This document shows positions 25,031-33,435 of a stretch of DNA of 64,000 nucleotides, piece by piece. Location of the stretch: positions 868,001-932,000 of the forward strand of contig NZ_JACHIU010000001.1 in the NCBI RefSeq assembly GCF_014207705.1, in the 5' to 3' direction. This stretch comes from Sphaerisporangium rubeum. Its GTDB lineage: Bacteria > Actinomycetota > Actinomycetes > Streptosporangiales > Streptosporangiaceae. Position 1 is the stretch's first letter. Each line of letters starts with the position of its first letter. Made by a program: the position numbers and the translations under genes. The notes under the pieces are model-generated. The model saw nothing but the letters and a program-made list of their open reading frames with translations. It ran no database searches and was not told the DNA's origin.

Positions 25031-26185
25031 ATGAGTTCCACACCGCCGGCACCGCGCACCGCCGGCATCGAACCGGACCCGTACACCCTCACCGCTCCCT
25101 GGGCGGACGAACTCAACCAAGATGTCGAAGAGTGGGACGCTCGCGCGGAGTTCCCCTGGGAGAAGTGGAAGGTGATCCAGCGCTCCGGGCTGCTCGCCGT
25201 GCCGTTCGAGACGCGGTACGGCGGCTCCGGCGGCACCCTGACCGGCACGATGCGCGCACTTGAGGGTCTCGGACGCACCTGCCGTGACGCCGGGCTCGGC
25301 TTCTCCGCCTCCACGCAGATCGTCAGCGTCGGCGTCCCGCTGCAAGCGTTCGGCTCCGAGGAGCTCAAGTCCCGGTTCCTGCCGGGGATCGTCACCGGCG
25401 ATCTGATCACCGCGCACGCCATCACCGAGCCCGGCAACGGTTCCGACGCACTGAACATCTCCACCACCGCGACCCGGGACGGCGACGACTACGTCATCGA
25501 CGGCGGCAAGTTGTTCATCACCAATGCCCCGATCGCCGATCTCCTCCTGCTGTACGTACGGACCGGCAAGCCCGGTCCGTTCGGCCTGAGCGTGTTCCTG
25601 GTCGAACGGGACACCCCTGGCCTCCGTGTCGGCGAGCCGCTCGGCAAGATGGGGCTGCGCACCTCCCCGATCAGCGAGGTGACGTTCGAGAGCATGCGCG
25701 TGCCGGCCACCCGGCGCATCGGCCAGGAGGGCGCCGGTTTCCTGATCCTCGACCATGTGATGAAGCGGGAGATCCTCTTCTCCTTCTCCCTCACGCTCGG
25801 CGAGATGGAGCATCGTCTGGAGCGAGTGATCGGGTACGCCAAGTCCCGGCAGCAGTTCGGCGCACCGATCGGTGCCTTCCAAGGTGTCTCCCACAAGATC
25901 GCTGACATGAAGATCGCTGTGGAGACCGCACGCAAATGGCTCGCCGACACCGGTGCCAAGGTGGAGGCCGGCCAGGACGCCGCGATCGACATCGCCGCGA
26001 CCAAGATCGTGGTCAGTGAGGCGAACAAGCGCACGGCGCTCGACGCGGTCCAGATCTTCGGTGGCCAGGGCTATCTCACCGCCACCGGCATCGAGCGGGA
26101 CGTCCGCAACGCGATCGGCGGAACCATCTACTCCGGTACCAGCGAGATCCAGCGCAACCGTATCGCCTCCCTCCTCGGCCTGTGA
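25031..26185 (+). CDS. Acyl-CoA-dehydrogenase-fold enzyme, probably acting on carrier-bound substrate
   Basis: 384-residue flavoprotein: N-terminal helical domain, beta domain (AHAITEPGNGSDAL near 128-141), C-terminal helices with FGGQGYL (343-349). The usual catalytic Glu of medium-chain enzymes (Y-E-G-T) is Ser368 here (IYSGTSEIQ). Glu247 in KREIL lies where isovaleryl-CoA dehydrogenase and the prolyl-carrier dehydrogenase PltE keep their base. With the adjacent adenylation and carrier genes this fits alpha,beta-desaturation of an aminoacyl-S-carrier. ATG 25031 follows GGAAGG; a longer frame to 24923 overlaps the cupin and is unlikely. Confidence 0.87.
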   Translation: MSSTPPAPRTAGIEPDPYTLTAPWADELNQDVEEWDARAEFPWEKWKVIQRSGLLAVPFETRYGGSGGTLTGTMRALEGLGRTCRDAGLGFSASTQIVSVGVPLQAFGSEELKSRFLPGIVTGDLITAHAITEPGNGSDALNISTTATRDGDDYVIDGGKLFITNAPIADLLLLYVRTGKPGPFGLSVFLVERDTPGLRVGEPLGKMGLRTSPISEVTFESMRVPATRRIGQEGAGFLILDHVMKREILFSFSLTLGEMEHRLERVIGYAKSRQQFGAPIGAFQGVSHKIADMKIAVETARKWLADTGAKVEAGQDAAIDIAATKIVVSEANKRTALDAVQIFGGQGYLTATGIERDVRNAIGGTIYSGTSEIQRNRIASLLGL

Positions 26186-26210
26186 GCCCGAAGCTGACGA
26201 AAGGATGACC

Positions 26211-26897
26211 ATGAACGCGGCACTTGCGGACGATCTCCGCCGGCTCACCGCGCCGACCGCCTTCTTCGACTACGAGAGCGACTCCGTCCAGTCCTTCGTC
26301 GACGAGGCGGTCACCGACCGCGGCGCGGACAAGCGCCGGCTGGCCGTCGAGCTCTACTACGCCGTCCGCGACGACGTCTTGTACGAGGTGTACGGAGCCG
26401 ACCTCTCCCCGGAGGGACTGCGGGCCAGCCACATCGCGTCCACCCGCGAGGGCTTCTGCCTGCACAAGTCGACGCTGTACGCAGCGGCCTGCCGGGCGGT
26501 GGGCATCCCGGCGCGCGTCCACTACGGCGATGTGCGCAACCACCTGGCCTCCGACCGGCTACGTGCGCACATCGGCGGGGACGTCTTCTTCCACGGTCTC
26601 AACTCCGTCTACCTGGACGGCAGATGGGTCAAGGCCACCCCCGTCTTCAACAAGATCCTCTGCCGCCTCTACGGGATGAAGCCGCTGGAGTTCGACGGCA
26701 CCGCCGACAGCCTCCACCACCCCTTTGACGATCAGGGTCGCCGAAGCATGGAGTTCCTGGCCGACCACGGCGGCTTCGACGACGTTCCCTACGAGTTCGT
26801 GATGGAGAACATGCGTCGCAAACACCCCGGCTTCCTGAGTGCCGGCGGCACCCGCACGGTCCGCGGCGGCTCGCTGGCCGCCGAGGCGTCCGCCTGA
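26211..26897 (+). CDS. Transglutaminase-like superfamily protein
   Basis: 228 residues with a papain-like transglutaminase core. Nucleophile Cys83 lies in STREGFCLHKSTLYAAACR, and His128 in FFHGLNSVYLDGRW. The third triad member, normally Asp in W-x-x-x-D-P, reads KATPVF, so it is Thr143; this substitution recurs in a bacterial subfamily I remember (WVKATPxFN). Such proteins can form or cleave amide bonds, and AdmF-type members condense carrier-bound acyl groups. Start ATG 26211 (GAAAGG upstream) is preferred to ATG 26205. Likely the tailoring or release step of this cluster. Confidence 0.85.
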   Translation: MNAALADDLRRLTAPTAFFDYESDSVQSFVDEAVTDRGADKRRLAVELYYAVRDDVLYEVYGADLSPEGLRASHIASTREGFCLHKSTLYAAACRAVGIPARVHYGDVRNHLASDRLRAHIGGDVFFHGLNSVYLDGRWVKATPVFNKILCRLYGMKPLEFDGTADSLHHPFDDQGRRSMEFLADHGGFDDVPYEFVMENMRRKHPGFLSAGGTRTVRGGSLAAEASA

Positions 26898-26925
26898 CCC
26901 CTGACGAGGAGGAGGAGACGCTCAG

Positions 26926-27741
26926 ATGAACACCGTCCGAGCACAGAAGGACGGCTGGGAGGCCAGAGCGCGTATCGGCGTGGTCGTACCCCACGCGGAT
27001 GTCGGCCCGGAGTCCGAATTACAGGTGATGGCACCCGAGGACGTGTTCCTGCACGGCTCGCGTGTCCATTTCGGCGCGATGCGTGCCGGCGGCGAGATGG
27101 ACCCGAAGATCCCGCACGACCCGGTGCGGGCCTTCGTTGAGCCGCCGCACATCGACGACGCGGTGGAGTTGCTGGCCGCCTCCCCGCTCGACGCGATCGC
27201 GCTCGGCTTCACCAGCTCCGCCTACGTCCTCGGGGCGAGCGGTGAGAAGGCGCTGTTCGACCGGCTGGCGCGCCACACCCGGGGAATCCCGCTCACGGGT
27301 ACCACCACCGCGGCTGTGACCGGCCTCAACGTGCTCGGCGCGCACAGGCTGGCGATCGTGAACCCGCCGTGGTTCGACGATCGGCTCTCCGGCCTCGGCG
27401 CCGACTACTTCACCGAGCAGGGCTTCACGGTCGTCCACCACGGTCCGTGCGGCCTGCCGAGCAACCAGAAGCTGATCACTCCGCAGGCCCTGTCCGTTTG
27501 GATCCGCACCATCGTCGCCGAGCACCGGCCCGACGCCGTCCTGGTCGCCGGGAACGGCATCCGCGCGGTCGGCGTCATCGACGCGCTGGAGCGCGAACTG
27601 GACGTCGCCGTCCTGACCGCCAACCAGGTCCTGTTCTGGCACGCTCTGCACCTGGCCGGTGCCGGTGAAATCGCTCAGCAGATCACCGGGTACGGACGGC
27701 TGTTCGGCAGGGCACCCGGTGGCGGACAACGGCCCGGGTGA
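26926..27741 (+). CDS. Asp/Glu racemase-superfamily protein (maleate isomerase/AMDase-like) lacking the usual cysteines
   Basis: 271 residues with the pseudo-symmetric Asp/Glu racemase fold; the C-terminal [16 protein letters not shown] block is diagnostic of maleate isomerases and arylmalonate decarboxylases. Both catalytic cysteine positions are changed: the first (usually xCTS) is GFTSS with Phe95, and the second (usually SCT) is AGNG at 208-211. The only Cys near is Cys175 in HGPCGLPSN. The protein therefore cannot use the standard two-Cys mechanism and either does different chemistry or binds substrate. Start ATG 26926 follows GAGGAGGAGGAG. Last gene of the cluster. Confidence 0.82.
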   Translation: MNTVRAQKDGWEARARIGVVVPHADVGPESELQVMAPEDVFLHGSRVHFGAMRAGGEMDPKIPHDPVRAFVEPPHIDDAVELLAASPLDAIALGFTSSAYVLGASGEKALFDRLARHTRGIPLTGTTTAAVTGLNVLGAHRLAIVNPPWFDDRLSGLGADYFTEQGFTVVHHGPCGLPSNQKLITPQALSVWIRTIVAEHRPDAVLVAGNGIRAVGVIDALERELDVAVLTANQVLFWHALHLAGAGEIAQQITGYGRLFGRAPGGGQRPG

Positions 27742-27842
27742 GGAACTCGACGGCGGCGCCTGCCCGGATGGACGGACACCACCTGGGCAGGCGGGCTGAT
27801 TCGACGGACGGTGACGGTGCGGGAGGCCGTACGCTGGCGCGT

Positions 27843-28577
27843 ATGGCGATGCAGGTGACACCGAGGGCGAAGCGGTTCGCGAGCGAGACGCGGCTCGGGC
27901 TGGTGCGGCGGGCACGGCGGATCACACGGATCCTGGCCGAGACCTATCCCGACGCGCACTGCGAGCTGAACTTCACCAACGCTTTCGAGTTGCTGATCGC
28001 CACGGTGATGTCGGCGCAGACGACCGATGTGCGGGTCAACATGGTGACGCCGGCGTTGTTCGCCAAGTACCCGACGCCTGACGATCTGGCGGCGGCGGAC
28101 CCGCAGGACGTCGAGGAGATCATCAAGTCGACGGGGTTCTTCCGGGCCAAGACCAAGTCGATCATCGGGTTGTCGGTGGCGTTGCGGGACAGGTTCGGTG
28201 GCGAGGTGCCGCGGACGCTGGAACAGATGGTCACGTTGCCGGGGGTGGGCCGCAAGACGGCGAACGTCGTGCTCGGCAACGCCTTCGGGGTGCCGGGGAT
28301 CACGGTGGACACGCATTTCGGCCGGCTCACCCGGCGGTTCGGGTGGACCGGGGAGACCGACCCGGTCAAGGTGGAGCACATCGTGGGGGAGCTGGTCCCC
28401 AAGAAGGAATGGACCCTGCTGTCCCACTACCTCATCTGGCACGGCCGGCGGGTCTGCCACGCGCGCAAGCCCGCGTGCGGGGTCTGTCCGCTCGCGGACC
28501 TGTGCCCGTCCTTCGGTGAAGGGCCCACCGACCCCGCGCAGGCCGCCAAGCTGGTACGTCCCGGGCCGTTCTCCTGA
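27843..28577 (+). CDS. nth: Endonuclease III
   Basis: 244-residue base-excision-repair glycosylase/AP lyase acting on oxidised pyrimidines. HhH motif [14 protein letters not shown] contains the catalytic Lys, followed by [13 protein letters not shown] with the catalytic Asp. The C-terminal [4Fe-4S] loop C-x6-C-x2-C-x5-C is [20 protein letters not shown] 27843 is selected: TACGCT (27830-27835) is 7 nt upstream, as for leaderless genes. An in-frame upstream stretch to 27738 is open but overlaps the preceding gene. It resumes the conserved backbone after the accessory block. Confidence 0.94.
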   Translation: MAMQVTPRAKRFASETRLGLVRRARRITRILAETYPDAHCELNFTNAFELLIATVMSAQTTDVRVNMVTPALFAKYPTPDDLAAADPQDVEEIIKSTGFFRAKTKSIIGLSVALRDRFGGEVPRTLEQMVTLPGVGRKTANVVLGNAFGVPGITVDTHFGRLTRRFGWTGETDPVKVEHIVGELVPKKEWTLLSHYLIWHGRRVCHARKPACGVCPLADLCPSFGEGPTDPAQAAKLVRPGPFS

Positions 28578-28629
28578 GCGGGGAAGCAGCGGGGTTCCGG
28601 TGGTGTTGACTTCCCGCGAGGAGGTACGC

Positions 28630-29277
28630 ATGACTGCTCCCGTGCCCGGCTGGCTCACCGACCTGGCGACGGACCCCCACCGGCATCCGCTCCCCCCGTG
28701 GATGCGGCCACCGGACGGCAGGGGCCGCGCGGCGGCGGTGCTGCTGCTGTTCGGGGAGTCGGCACTCGGGCCGGACATCCTGCTGATCCAGCGCAGCGCC
28801 AACGGCCGCAACCACGCGGGACAGCCCGCGTTCCCCGGCGGCGGCATCGACCCCGGCGACGGCGGGCCGGTCGGCGCGGCGCTGCGGGAGGCCGAGGAGG
28901 AGACGGGGCTCGACCGGCACGGGGTGCGGGTCGTCGGCACGCTCCCCGAGCTGTACCTCGGCCGCAGCGACAACCGGGTGACGCCGGTGCTCGGCTGGTG
29001 GCACACCCCCTGTGCCGTGCACGCCGCCTCCCCCGACGAGGTCGAGTCGGTGGCCAGAGTGCCGGTCGCCGAGCTCGTCGACCCCGCCAACCGCCTGCGG
29101 CTGCGTTTCCCCGGCGGCAGCGCGGGGCCCGCCTTCCGGGTGCGCGGCATGCTCGTGTGGGGGTTCACCGCCGGCATCCTGGACGCGGTGCTCACCGCCA
29201 CCGGGTTCGCGCTCCCCTGGGACGCCTCACAGGTGCAGGACCTGCCACCTGAAGTGATCCGCCTGGCGCGGCGCTAG
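28630..29277 (+). CDS. NUDIX hydrolase, CoA pyrophosphatase type
   Basis: 215 residues. The NUDIX box half LREAEEETGL is near residue 100, and the CoA-pyrophosphatase hallmark IQRSANGRNHAGQPAFPGGG lies just before it (compare LLTxRS...HxGQxxFPGG). It hydrolyses CoA and its derivatives to phosphopantetheine and ADP. ATG 28630 follows GAGGAGGT about 8 nt upstream. It lies downstream of nth, as Rv3672c does in mycobacteria. Confidence 0.9.
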   Translation: MTAPVPGWLTDLATDPHRHPLPPWMRPPDGRGRAAAVLLLFGESALGPDILLIQRSANGRNHAGQPAFPGGGIDPGDGGPVGAALREAEEETGLDRHGVRVVGTLPELYLGRSDNRVTPVLGWWHTPCAVHAASPDEVESVARVPVAELVDPANRLRLRFPGGSAGPAFRVRGMLVWGFTAGILDAVLTATGFALPWDASQVQDLPPEVIRLARR

Positions 29278-29320
29278 GCCCGATGAACCAGGTCTTCGCG
29301 GGCGATACGCGGAAACGGGG

Positions 29321-29911
29321 CTAGGACAGGATCAGGCCGAGCGCGGCCCAGTCGGCCACGTCGTCGTCGGGGTCGCGGGCCAGGCGCCGCAGCGCGGCGA
29401 GGCCCGCCGGGTCGGGGGGACGGCCGAGCACCCGCGACAAGGCGTACGCCGCGCCGTACCGCACCGACGGGTCGGGGTGCTCCGACAGATCGATCACCGA
29501 CGGCATGGCCCGCGGGTCGCGCAGGTGGCCGAACGCGATCAGCACGGCGTGCAGCACCCGCAGGTCGGAGTCGCAGGCCGCGAGGTGGCGCAGCAGCGCC
29601 AGCGTCTTGTCGGCGAACGGCCGCAGCGGCCCGCCGAGCTCGCCGAGGATGTCCACGCCGAGGACCCGCTCGGCGGGGACGTCGCTCGCGCACAGCAGGC
29701 GCGCCGCGGTGAAGGTCTCGATGTCCCCTCGCGCGTGCAGGCGGGCCACCGCGGACCAGCGTGCCTGGCCGTCGGGGTCGTCGTCGGCGAGGGCCCGCGC
29801 GATGAGCTCGCCGACCTCCGGCCCGGCCGGTCCGGCGGTGGAACGGCCCGCGGTCCGCGGGCCTGGAGGCCCGTTCGCGAGTGATCCGCCGGAGCCCCCG
29901 CTCGATACCAT
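29321..29911 (-). CDS. HEAT-repeat protein
   Basis: 196 residues made of helical pairs: APEVGELIAR-type start, then repeats such as CASDVPAERVLGVDILGELG, SDLRVLHAVLIAFGHLRDP and HPDPSVRYGAAYALSRVLG, each about 31-35 residues. HEAT arrays bind partners rather than catalyse. ATG 29911 has TATCGT (complement of 29918-29923) 6 nt upstream, as in leaderless genes. It is convergent with the NUDIX gene and divergent from marP with overlapping promoters. No specific partner can be inferred. Confidence 0.78.
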   Translation of the reverse strand: MVSSGGSGGSLANGPPGPRTAGRSTAGPAGPEVGELIARALADDDPDGQARWSAVARLHARGDIETFTAARLLCASDVPAERVLGVDILGELGGPLRPFADKTLALLRHLAACDSDLRVLHAVLIAFGHLRDPRAMPSVIDLSEHPDPSVRYGAAYALSRVLGRPPDPAGLAALRRLARDPDDDVADWAALGLILS

Positions 29912-29972
29912 GTCGCAACGATATCGAGCCATCGGGTGCACGGCGTGTGGCCGCGCTGGATACCGTTGAACC

Positions 29973-31163
29973 GTGAGCGGCGATCTCCTCGATATCATCC
30001 TGATTGTCCTCGTGATTGCCTTTGCCGTGTCCGGTTACCGCCAGGGGTTCATCATCGGGGCGTTCAGCTTCCTCGGCTTCGTCGGAGGAGGTTTCCTCGG
30101 GGTGCTCATCGCCCCGCCGATCGCGCACGCCGTCGTGAGCCAGGCCACCGAGCAGGCCCTGCTGGCCATCGTGATCGTGTTCCTGACCGCCGTCATCGGC
30201 CAGTTCGCGTTCTCCACGATCGGCGCCGTCGTGCGCAGTCACGTCACCTGGGAACCCGCGCGCACGGTCGACGCGCTCGGCGGCACGTTCACCAGCGCTT
30301 TATCGGTTCTGGTCATCGCGTGGCTGATCGGTTCGCTGCTGTCGGTGGCGCCGTTCCCCTGGCTGCGCCAGCAGACCAACGGGTCACTGCTGCTGCAGAC
30401 CGTGGACTCCGCGATGCCGGACACCGCCAAGGACTGGCGGCTGTCGTTCAAGAAGTTCGTGGACACCTCGGAGTTCCCGCAGGTGTTCAACGCCATCGGC
30501 GGCGGCCAGTTCGTGGACGTCCCCCCACCGGACGCCAGTGTGGTCAAGAGCCCGCAGCTCCAGCGGGCCCGCCGCGCCATCGTCAAGGTGCAGGGCACCG
30601 CGCCGGCCTGCCGCAAACGCATCGAGGGCACCGGCTTCGTCTACGCGCCGCACCGCGTCATGACCAACGCTCACGTCGTCGCCGGCGTCACCCAGGACCT
30701 CCGCGTCACCGACGAGAACCGTGTCGGCCACGACGCGCGGGTGGTCCACTACAACCCCGACCGCGACATCGCCATCCTGTACGTCCCCGACCTCGACGTC
30801 GGCCCGCTCAAGTTCGACTACACCGCCGACGGCCAGGACGACGCCATCATCGCCGGCTTCCCCAAAGGCAAAGGCTTCACCATCAAACCGGCCCGCATCC
30901 GCCTCAAGCAGAACGCCAAGGCCGCCGACATCTACTCCCGCAAAACCGTCACCCGCGAGGTCTACTCCATCCGCGGCCTGGTCCAACCCGGCAACTCCGG
31001 CGGCCCCCTCCTGACCACCAACGGCCAGGTCTACGGCGTCATCTTCGCCGCCGCCACCGACCAGCCGGAAACCGGCTTCGCCCTGACCGCCGCCGAGGTA
31101 AGCCCCGACGCCGACGAAGGCAGCGCCGCCGTAGCCCGAGTAGACACCCAAGACTGCGACTAG
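29973..31163 (+). CDS. marP: MarP-like membrane-anchored serine protease
   Basis: 396 residues. N-terminal CvpA-like module with four transmembrane helices (about 5-150), linker, then an extracytoplasmic chymotrypsin-fold protease (about 195-396) with triad His in MTNAHVVAG, Asp in NPDRDIAIL and Ser in VQPGNSGGPL. The mycobacterial orthologue (Rv3671c) is needed for acid resistance and acts on a peptidoglycan hydrolase. GTG 29973 has TACCGT (29961-29966) 6 nt upstream, a leaderless layout. Two Cys residues near the start of the protease domain (CRKR) and at the C terminus (DCD) could form the disulfide known for MarP. Confidence 0.92.
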   Translation: MSGDLLDIILIVLVIAFAVSGYRQGFIIGAFSFLGFVGGGFLGVLIAPPIAHAVVSQATEQALLAIVIVFLTAVIGQFAFSTIGAVVRSHVTWEPARTVDALGGTFTSALSVLVIAWLIGSLLSVAPFPWLRQQTNGSLLLQTVDSAMPDTAKDWRLSFKKFVDTSEFPQVFNAIGGGQFVDVPPPDASVVKSPQLQRARRAIVKVQGTAPACRKRIEGTGFVYAPHRVMTNAHVVAGVTQDLRVTDENRVGHDARVVHYNPDRDIAILYVPDLDVGPLKFDYTADGQDDAIIAGFPKGKGFTIKPARIRLKQNAKAADIYSRKTVTREVYSIRGLVQPGNSGGPLLTTNGQVYGVIFAAATDQPETGFALTAAEVSPDADEGSAAVARVDTQDCD

Positions 31164-31215
31164 CCCCCCAGCCGACCGACCGTCCCTGCCGACAGGCGAG
31201 CTTGCCGGTGAGTGG

Positions 31216-31300
31216 TTCTTGTCGACAAGCGATTCTTGCCGGCCGGCGGTTCCTGTCGGCCGGCGGTTCCTGCCGGCAGACCGCCTTGTCGGCAGACCGT
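31216..31300. repeat. 17-bp tandem repeat, five units
   Basis: Five units of 17 bp start with TTCTTG, TTCCTG or CCTTGT (for example TTCCTGTCGGCCGGCGG at 31250-31266), with two more degenerate units upstream from about 31182. It sits in the marP/DUF309 convergent spacer. No function is evident. Confidence 0.75.
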
Positions 31301-31403
31301 CCACTCTCTCCGCCGTAGAACCGTTCCTCCCCCGGCGCCGGGTCGGCGGGACGCAGTACGGCGAACTCGGCGCCGCCGTGCGGTGGGTCACCGGGTCCAC
31401 CCT

Positions 31404-31883
31404 TCAGGAGCCGATGCCTTCCCGCAGCAGAGCGGCCAGCTCGTCCAATTTCCTCCCGAGATCCGGACTTTCCGTCCCGGTGAGCTCCCCAGCCAATCGG
31501 ACCACCCGGCCTGTGTCGACCGGTGCGTCCCGATACCCGGCGACACGTCCCGCGCCTCGGTCAAGCAGCGCCGCCGCACCCCGCAGGTTCCCCCGCTGCA
31601 GGTGGGTGAGCCCCACGCAGATCTGCGCCAGTCCCTGCCAAAGATCACGCTCACCGGAAGGACCGGTCTTCCAGCGGGCCTCCAGCACCTCGTGCGCGTG
31701 GAACGGCCGACCGTCCGCCAGGTACCGTGCCGCCGCCTCCAGCGCCTCCTCAGGACCCGGCGTGTAGTCGTCCGGCACGCGTTCCACCCCGGGTGAGCCC
31801 ATGGGGAGCGGCCGGCCGAAGGCGTCACGTGGTCGTGCGTTCCTCGGCCGGCCGGCGGGGTCGCGGTCACGTCCAGGTGGCAT
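31404..31883 (-). CDS. DUF309 protein
   Basis: 159 residues. The DUF309 signature is FHAHEVLEARWK (near 58-70) followed by GLAQICVGLTHLQRGN, two helices that form the conserved core. The first 35 residues are Arg/Pro-rich and likely disordered. The ATG overlaps the preceding stop by one base (TGATG), so it is in an operon with the epoxide-hydrolase-like gene. Biochemical role is unknown. Confidence 0.82.
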   Translation of the reverse strand: MPPGRDRDPAGRPRNARPRDAFGRPLPMGSPGVERVPDDYTPGPEEALEAAARYLADGRPFHAHEVLEARWKTGPSGERDLWQGLAQICVGLTHLQRGNLRGAAALLDRGAGRVAGYRDAPVDTGRVVRLAGELTGTESPDLGRKLDELAALLREGIGS

Positions 31884-32806
31884 CAGCGGTCCGGCTCCGG
31901 GTCGTCCAGCCAGCCGAGCAGTTCGGCGTCGAACAGCTCGGGCCGTTCCTCATGGGGGAAGTGGCCCACCCCTTCGATCAGCCGCCAGCGGTAAGGCGCG
32001 GCGACGTACCGGCTGGAGCCCTGTGCGGTACGCGGCAGCGTGCACGTGTCCAGAGCGCCATGCAGCTGCAAGGTCGGCATCTCGATCTCCGACCGCATCA
32101 GCCGCCGGTACCGGATCCCGTCGGGCCGCGGCTGTGAGCGCACGAACCACCGGTGGTACTCCAGCGCGCAGTGCGCCACCGTGGGGATCCGGAAGACCTC
32201 CCGGTACGTCCGGGACGTCTCCTCGTCGGGCCACCCGGGGCCGGACCATTCCTCAAGCAGCCGTCCCACTCGAGCGGCGCCGTCCGCGGTCAGCCGCCGC
32301 TCAGGCAGCAGTGGAAGCTGGAACCCCAGGAAGTGTCCGCTGGCCTTGAGCTGGCCGAGCGGCTCGGCCAGCATCGCCTGCCGCAGCCGCAGCGGATGCG
32401 GCGCCGACACCGTGACCAGCCGCCGCACCACCTTGGGGTCCATCACCCCCATGGTCCAGGCGACCAGGCCACCCCAGTCGTGCCCCACCACGATCGCGCA
32501 CGTCTCACCGAGCGCTCTGATCAGCCCGGCGACGTTCCCCGCGACCGTCGGCAGGTCGTACCCCCGCGGCGGCTTGTCACTGGCACCGTACCCCCGCAGA
32601 TCGACCGCCACGACGCGGTACCCCGCCGCCGGCAGCGTGACGAGCTGGCGCCGCCACGTCCACCAGAACTGCGGGAACCCGTGCAGCAGCAGCACCAGCG
32701 GCCCCTCACCTGCCTCCACCACGTGGAACATGCCGTTCCCCGCGTGGATCGACCGGTGCCGCCACGGCCCTTCGATCCGGGCCGCCGACTCGTCCGGCGT
32801 GCTCAC
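31883..32806 (-). CDS. ephE: Epoxide hydrolase-like alpha/beta hydrolase
   Basis: 307 residues. Oxyanion motif HGFPQFWW (near 42), nucleophile elbow VGHDWGG with Asp nucleophile (near 108) as in epoxide hydrolases and dehalogenases, cap domain, then catalytic His in GVGHFPHEE (near 282). The expected reaction is epoxide opening to diols, perhaps detoxification. GTG 32806 overlaps the stop of the holin-like gene (GTGA). By position it corresponds to mycobacterial ephE (Rv3670), which is the reason for the symbol. Confidence 0.87.
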   Translation of the reverse strand: MSTPDESAARIEGPWRHRSIHAGNGMFHVVEAGEGPLVLLLHGFPQFWWTWRRQLVTLPAAGYRVVAVDLRGYGASDKPPRGYDLPTVAGNVAGLIRALGETCAIVVGHDWGGLVAWTMGVMDPKVVRRLVTVSAPHPLRLRQAMLAEPLGQLKASGHFLGFQLPLLPERRLTADGAARVGRLLEEWSGPGWPDEETSRTYREVFRIPTVAHCALEYHRWFVRSQPRPDGIRYRRLMRSEIEMPTLQLHGALDTCTLPRTAQGSSRYVAAPYRWRLIEGVGHFPHEERPELFDAELLGWLDDPEPDR

Positions 32807-33270
32807 GGCCTGACGGATCCGGTGTCAGGCGGCACCGGCGTACGGTGGCCGCCGATCTGACCGGCCGTCTGCGGCGCGGGCAGCGCCTCATCAGGCGTGC
32901 CGTCCTTGATCGTGCGCAGGCTCCTCGCGGTGCGTTTCATGCCGGTGAGCCCCTTGAGCCGCCGCCAGCCGATGAACGCCAGCAGCCCCGCGACCAAGAC
33001 GTAGATCACGGTCACGATGAGGAACGCCAGCCACGTCATCATGCCGAGCTGCACCAGGCCGTACGCCAGCGCGAACGACGCCAGGATGAGGCACAGATGC
33101 AGCATGAACGCCGCCGCGGCGAACAGGCCCACCGCCGTGCCGACCCGGGTGGCGTTGAACTTCAGCTCCGACTTCGCCAGCTCGATCTCGGCGCGGACCA
33201 GCGTGGACACATGCTGGCTCGCCTGGGCGACGAGCGCGCCGAGGGACTCCTCCTCTGGTGGACCGGCCAT
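32803..33270 (-). CDS. Phage-holin-family/actinobacterial membrane protein
   Basis: 155 residues: an N-terminal amphipathic helix (LGALVAQASQHVSTLVRAEI) and two hydrophobic segments (about 52-75 and 83-105) with a basic cytoplasmic tail. It is the 'putative holin superfamily' gene that lies next to ephE and acs in many actinobacteria (Rv3669). It is unlikely to act as a phage holin here, since no phage genes surround it. ATG 33270 has AGGAG at good spacing; the upstream GTG-led extension is rejected. Confidence 0.83.
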   Translation of the reverse strand: MAGPPEEESLGALVAQASQHVSTLVRAEIELAKSELKFNATRVGTAVGLFAAAAFMLHLCLILASFALAYGLVQLGMMTWLAFLIVTVIYVLVAGLLAFIGWRRLKGLTGMKRTARSLRTIKDGTPDEALPAPQTAGQIGGHRTPVPPDTGSVRP

Positions 33271-33376
33271 ATGGTCATCTCCTATCGGGACTTCGGAACA
33301 CATTCATCCTGCGTGATGATGCTCATCGTCGCGCCTACCCGGCACAAGCCGATAACGGCCATGCCGTCGAAGGAAG

Positions 33377-33416
33377 CACGAAGGGCACGGATCGCCGTGG
33401 ATCCGCGCCCTTCGTG
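33377..33416 (-). terminator. Terminator of acs
   Basis: 10 bp outer stem (33377-33386 with 33407-33416) plus an inner CGGATC/GATCCG pairing, 20 nt past the acs stop. Confidence 0.75.
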
Positions 33417-33435
33417 ACCCTCGTGCCGGCCCGCG

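Noticed and set aside
6628-27842. Integrative element with att sites
   Set aside because: No integrase, tRNA gene or flanking direct repeat was found at either edge.
32803-33270. Prophage remnant based on the holin-like gene
   Set aside because: The gene is a conserved neighbour of ephE/acs in actinobacteria and no other phage gene is nearby.
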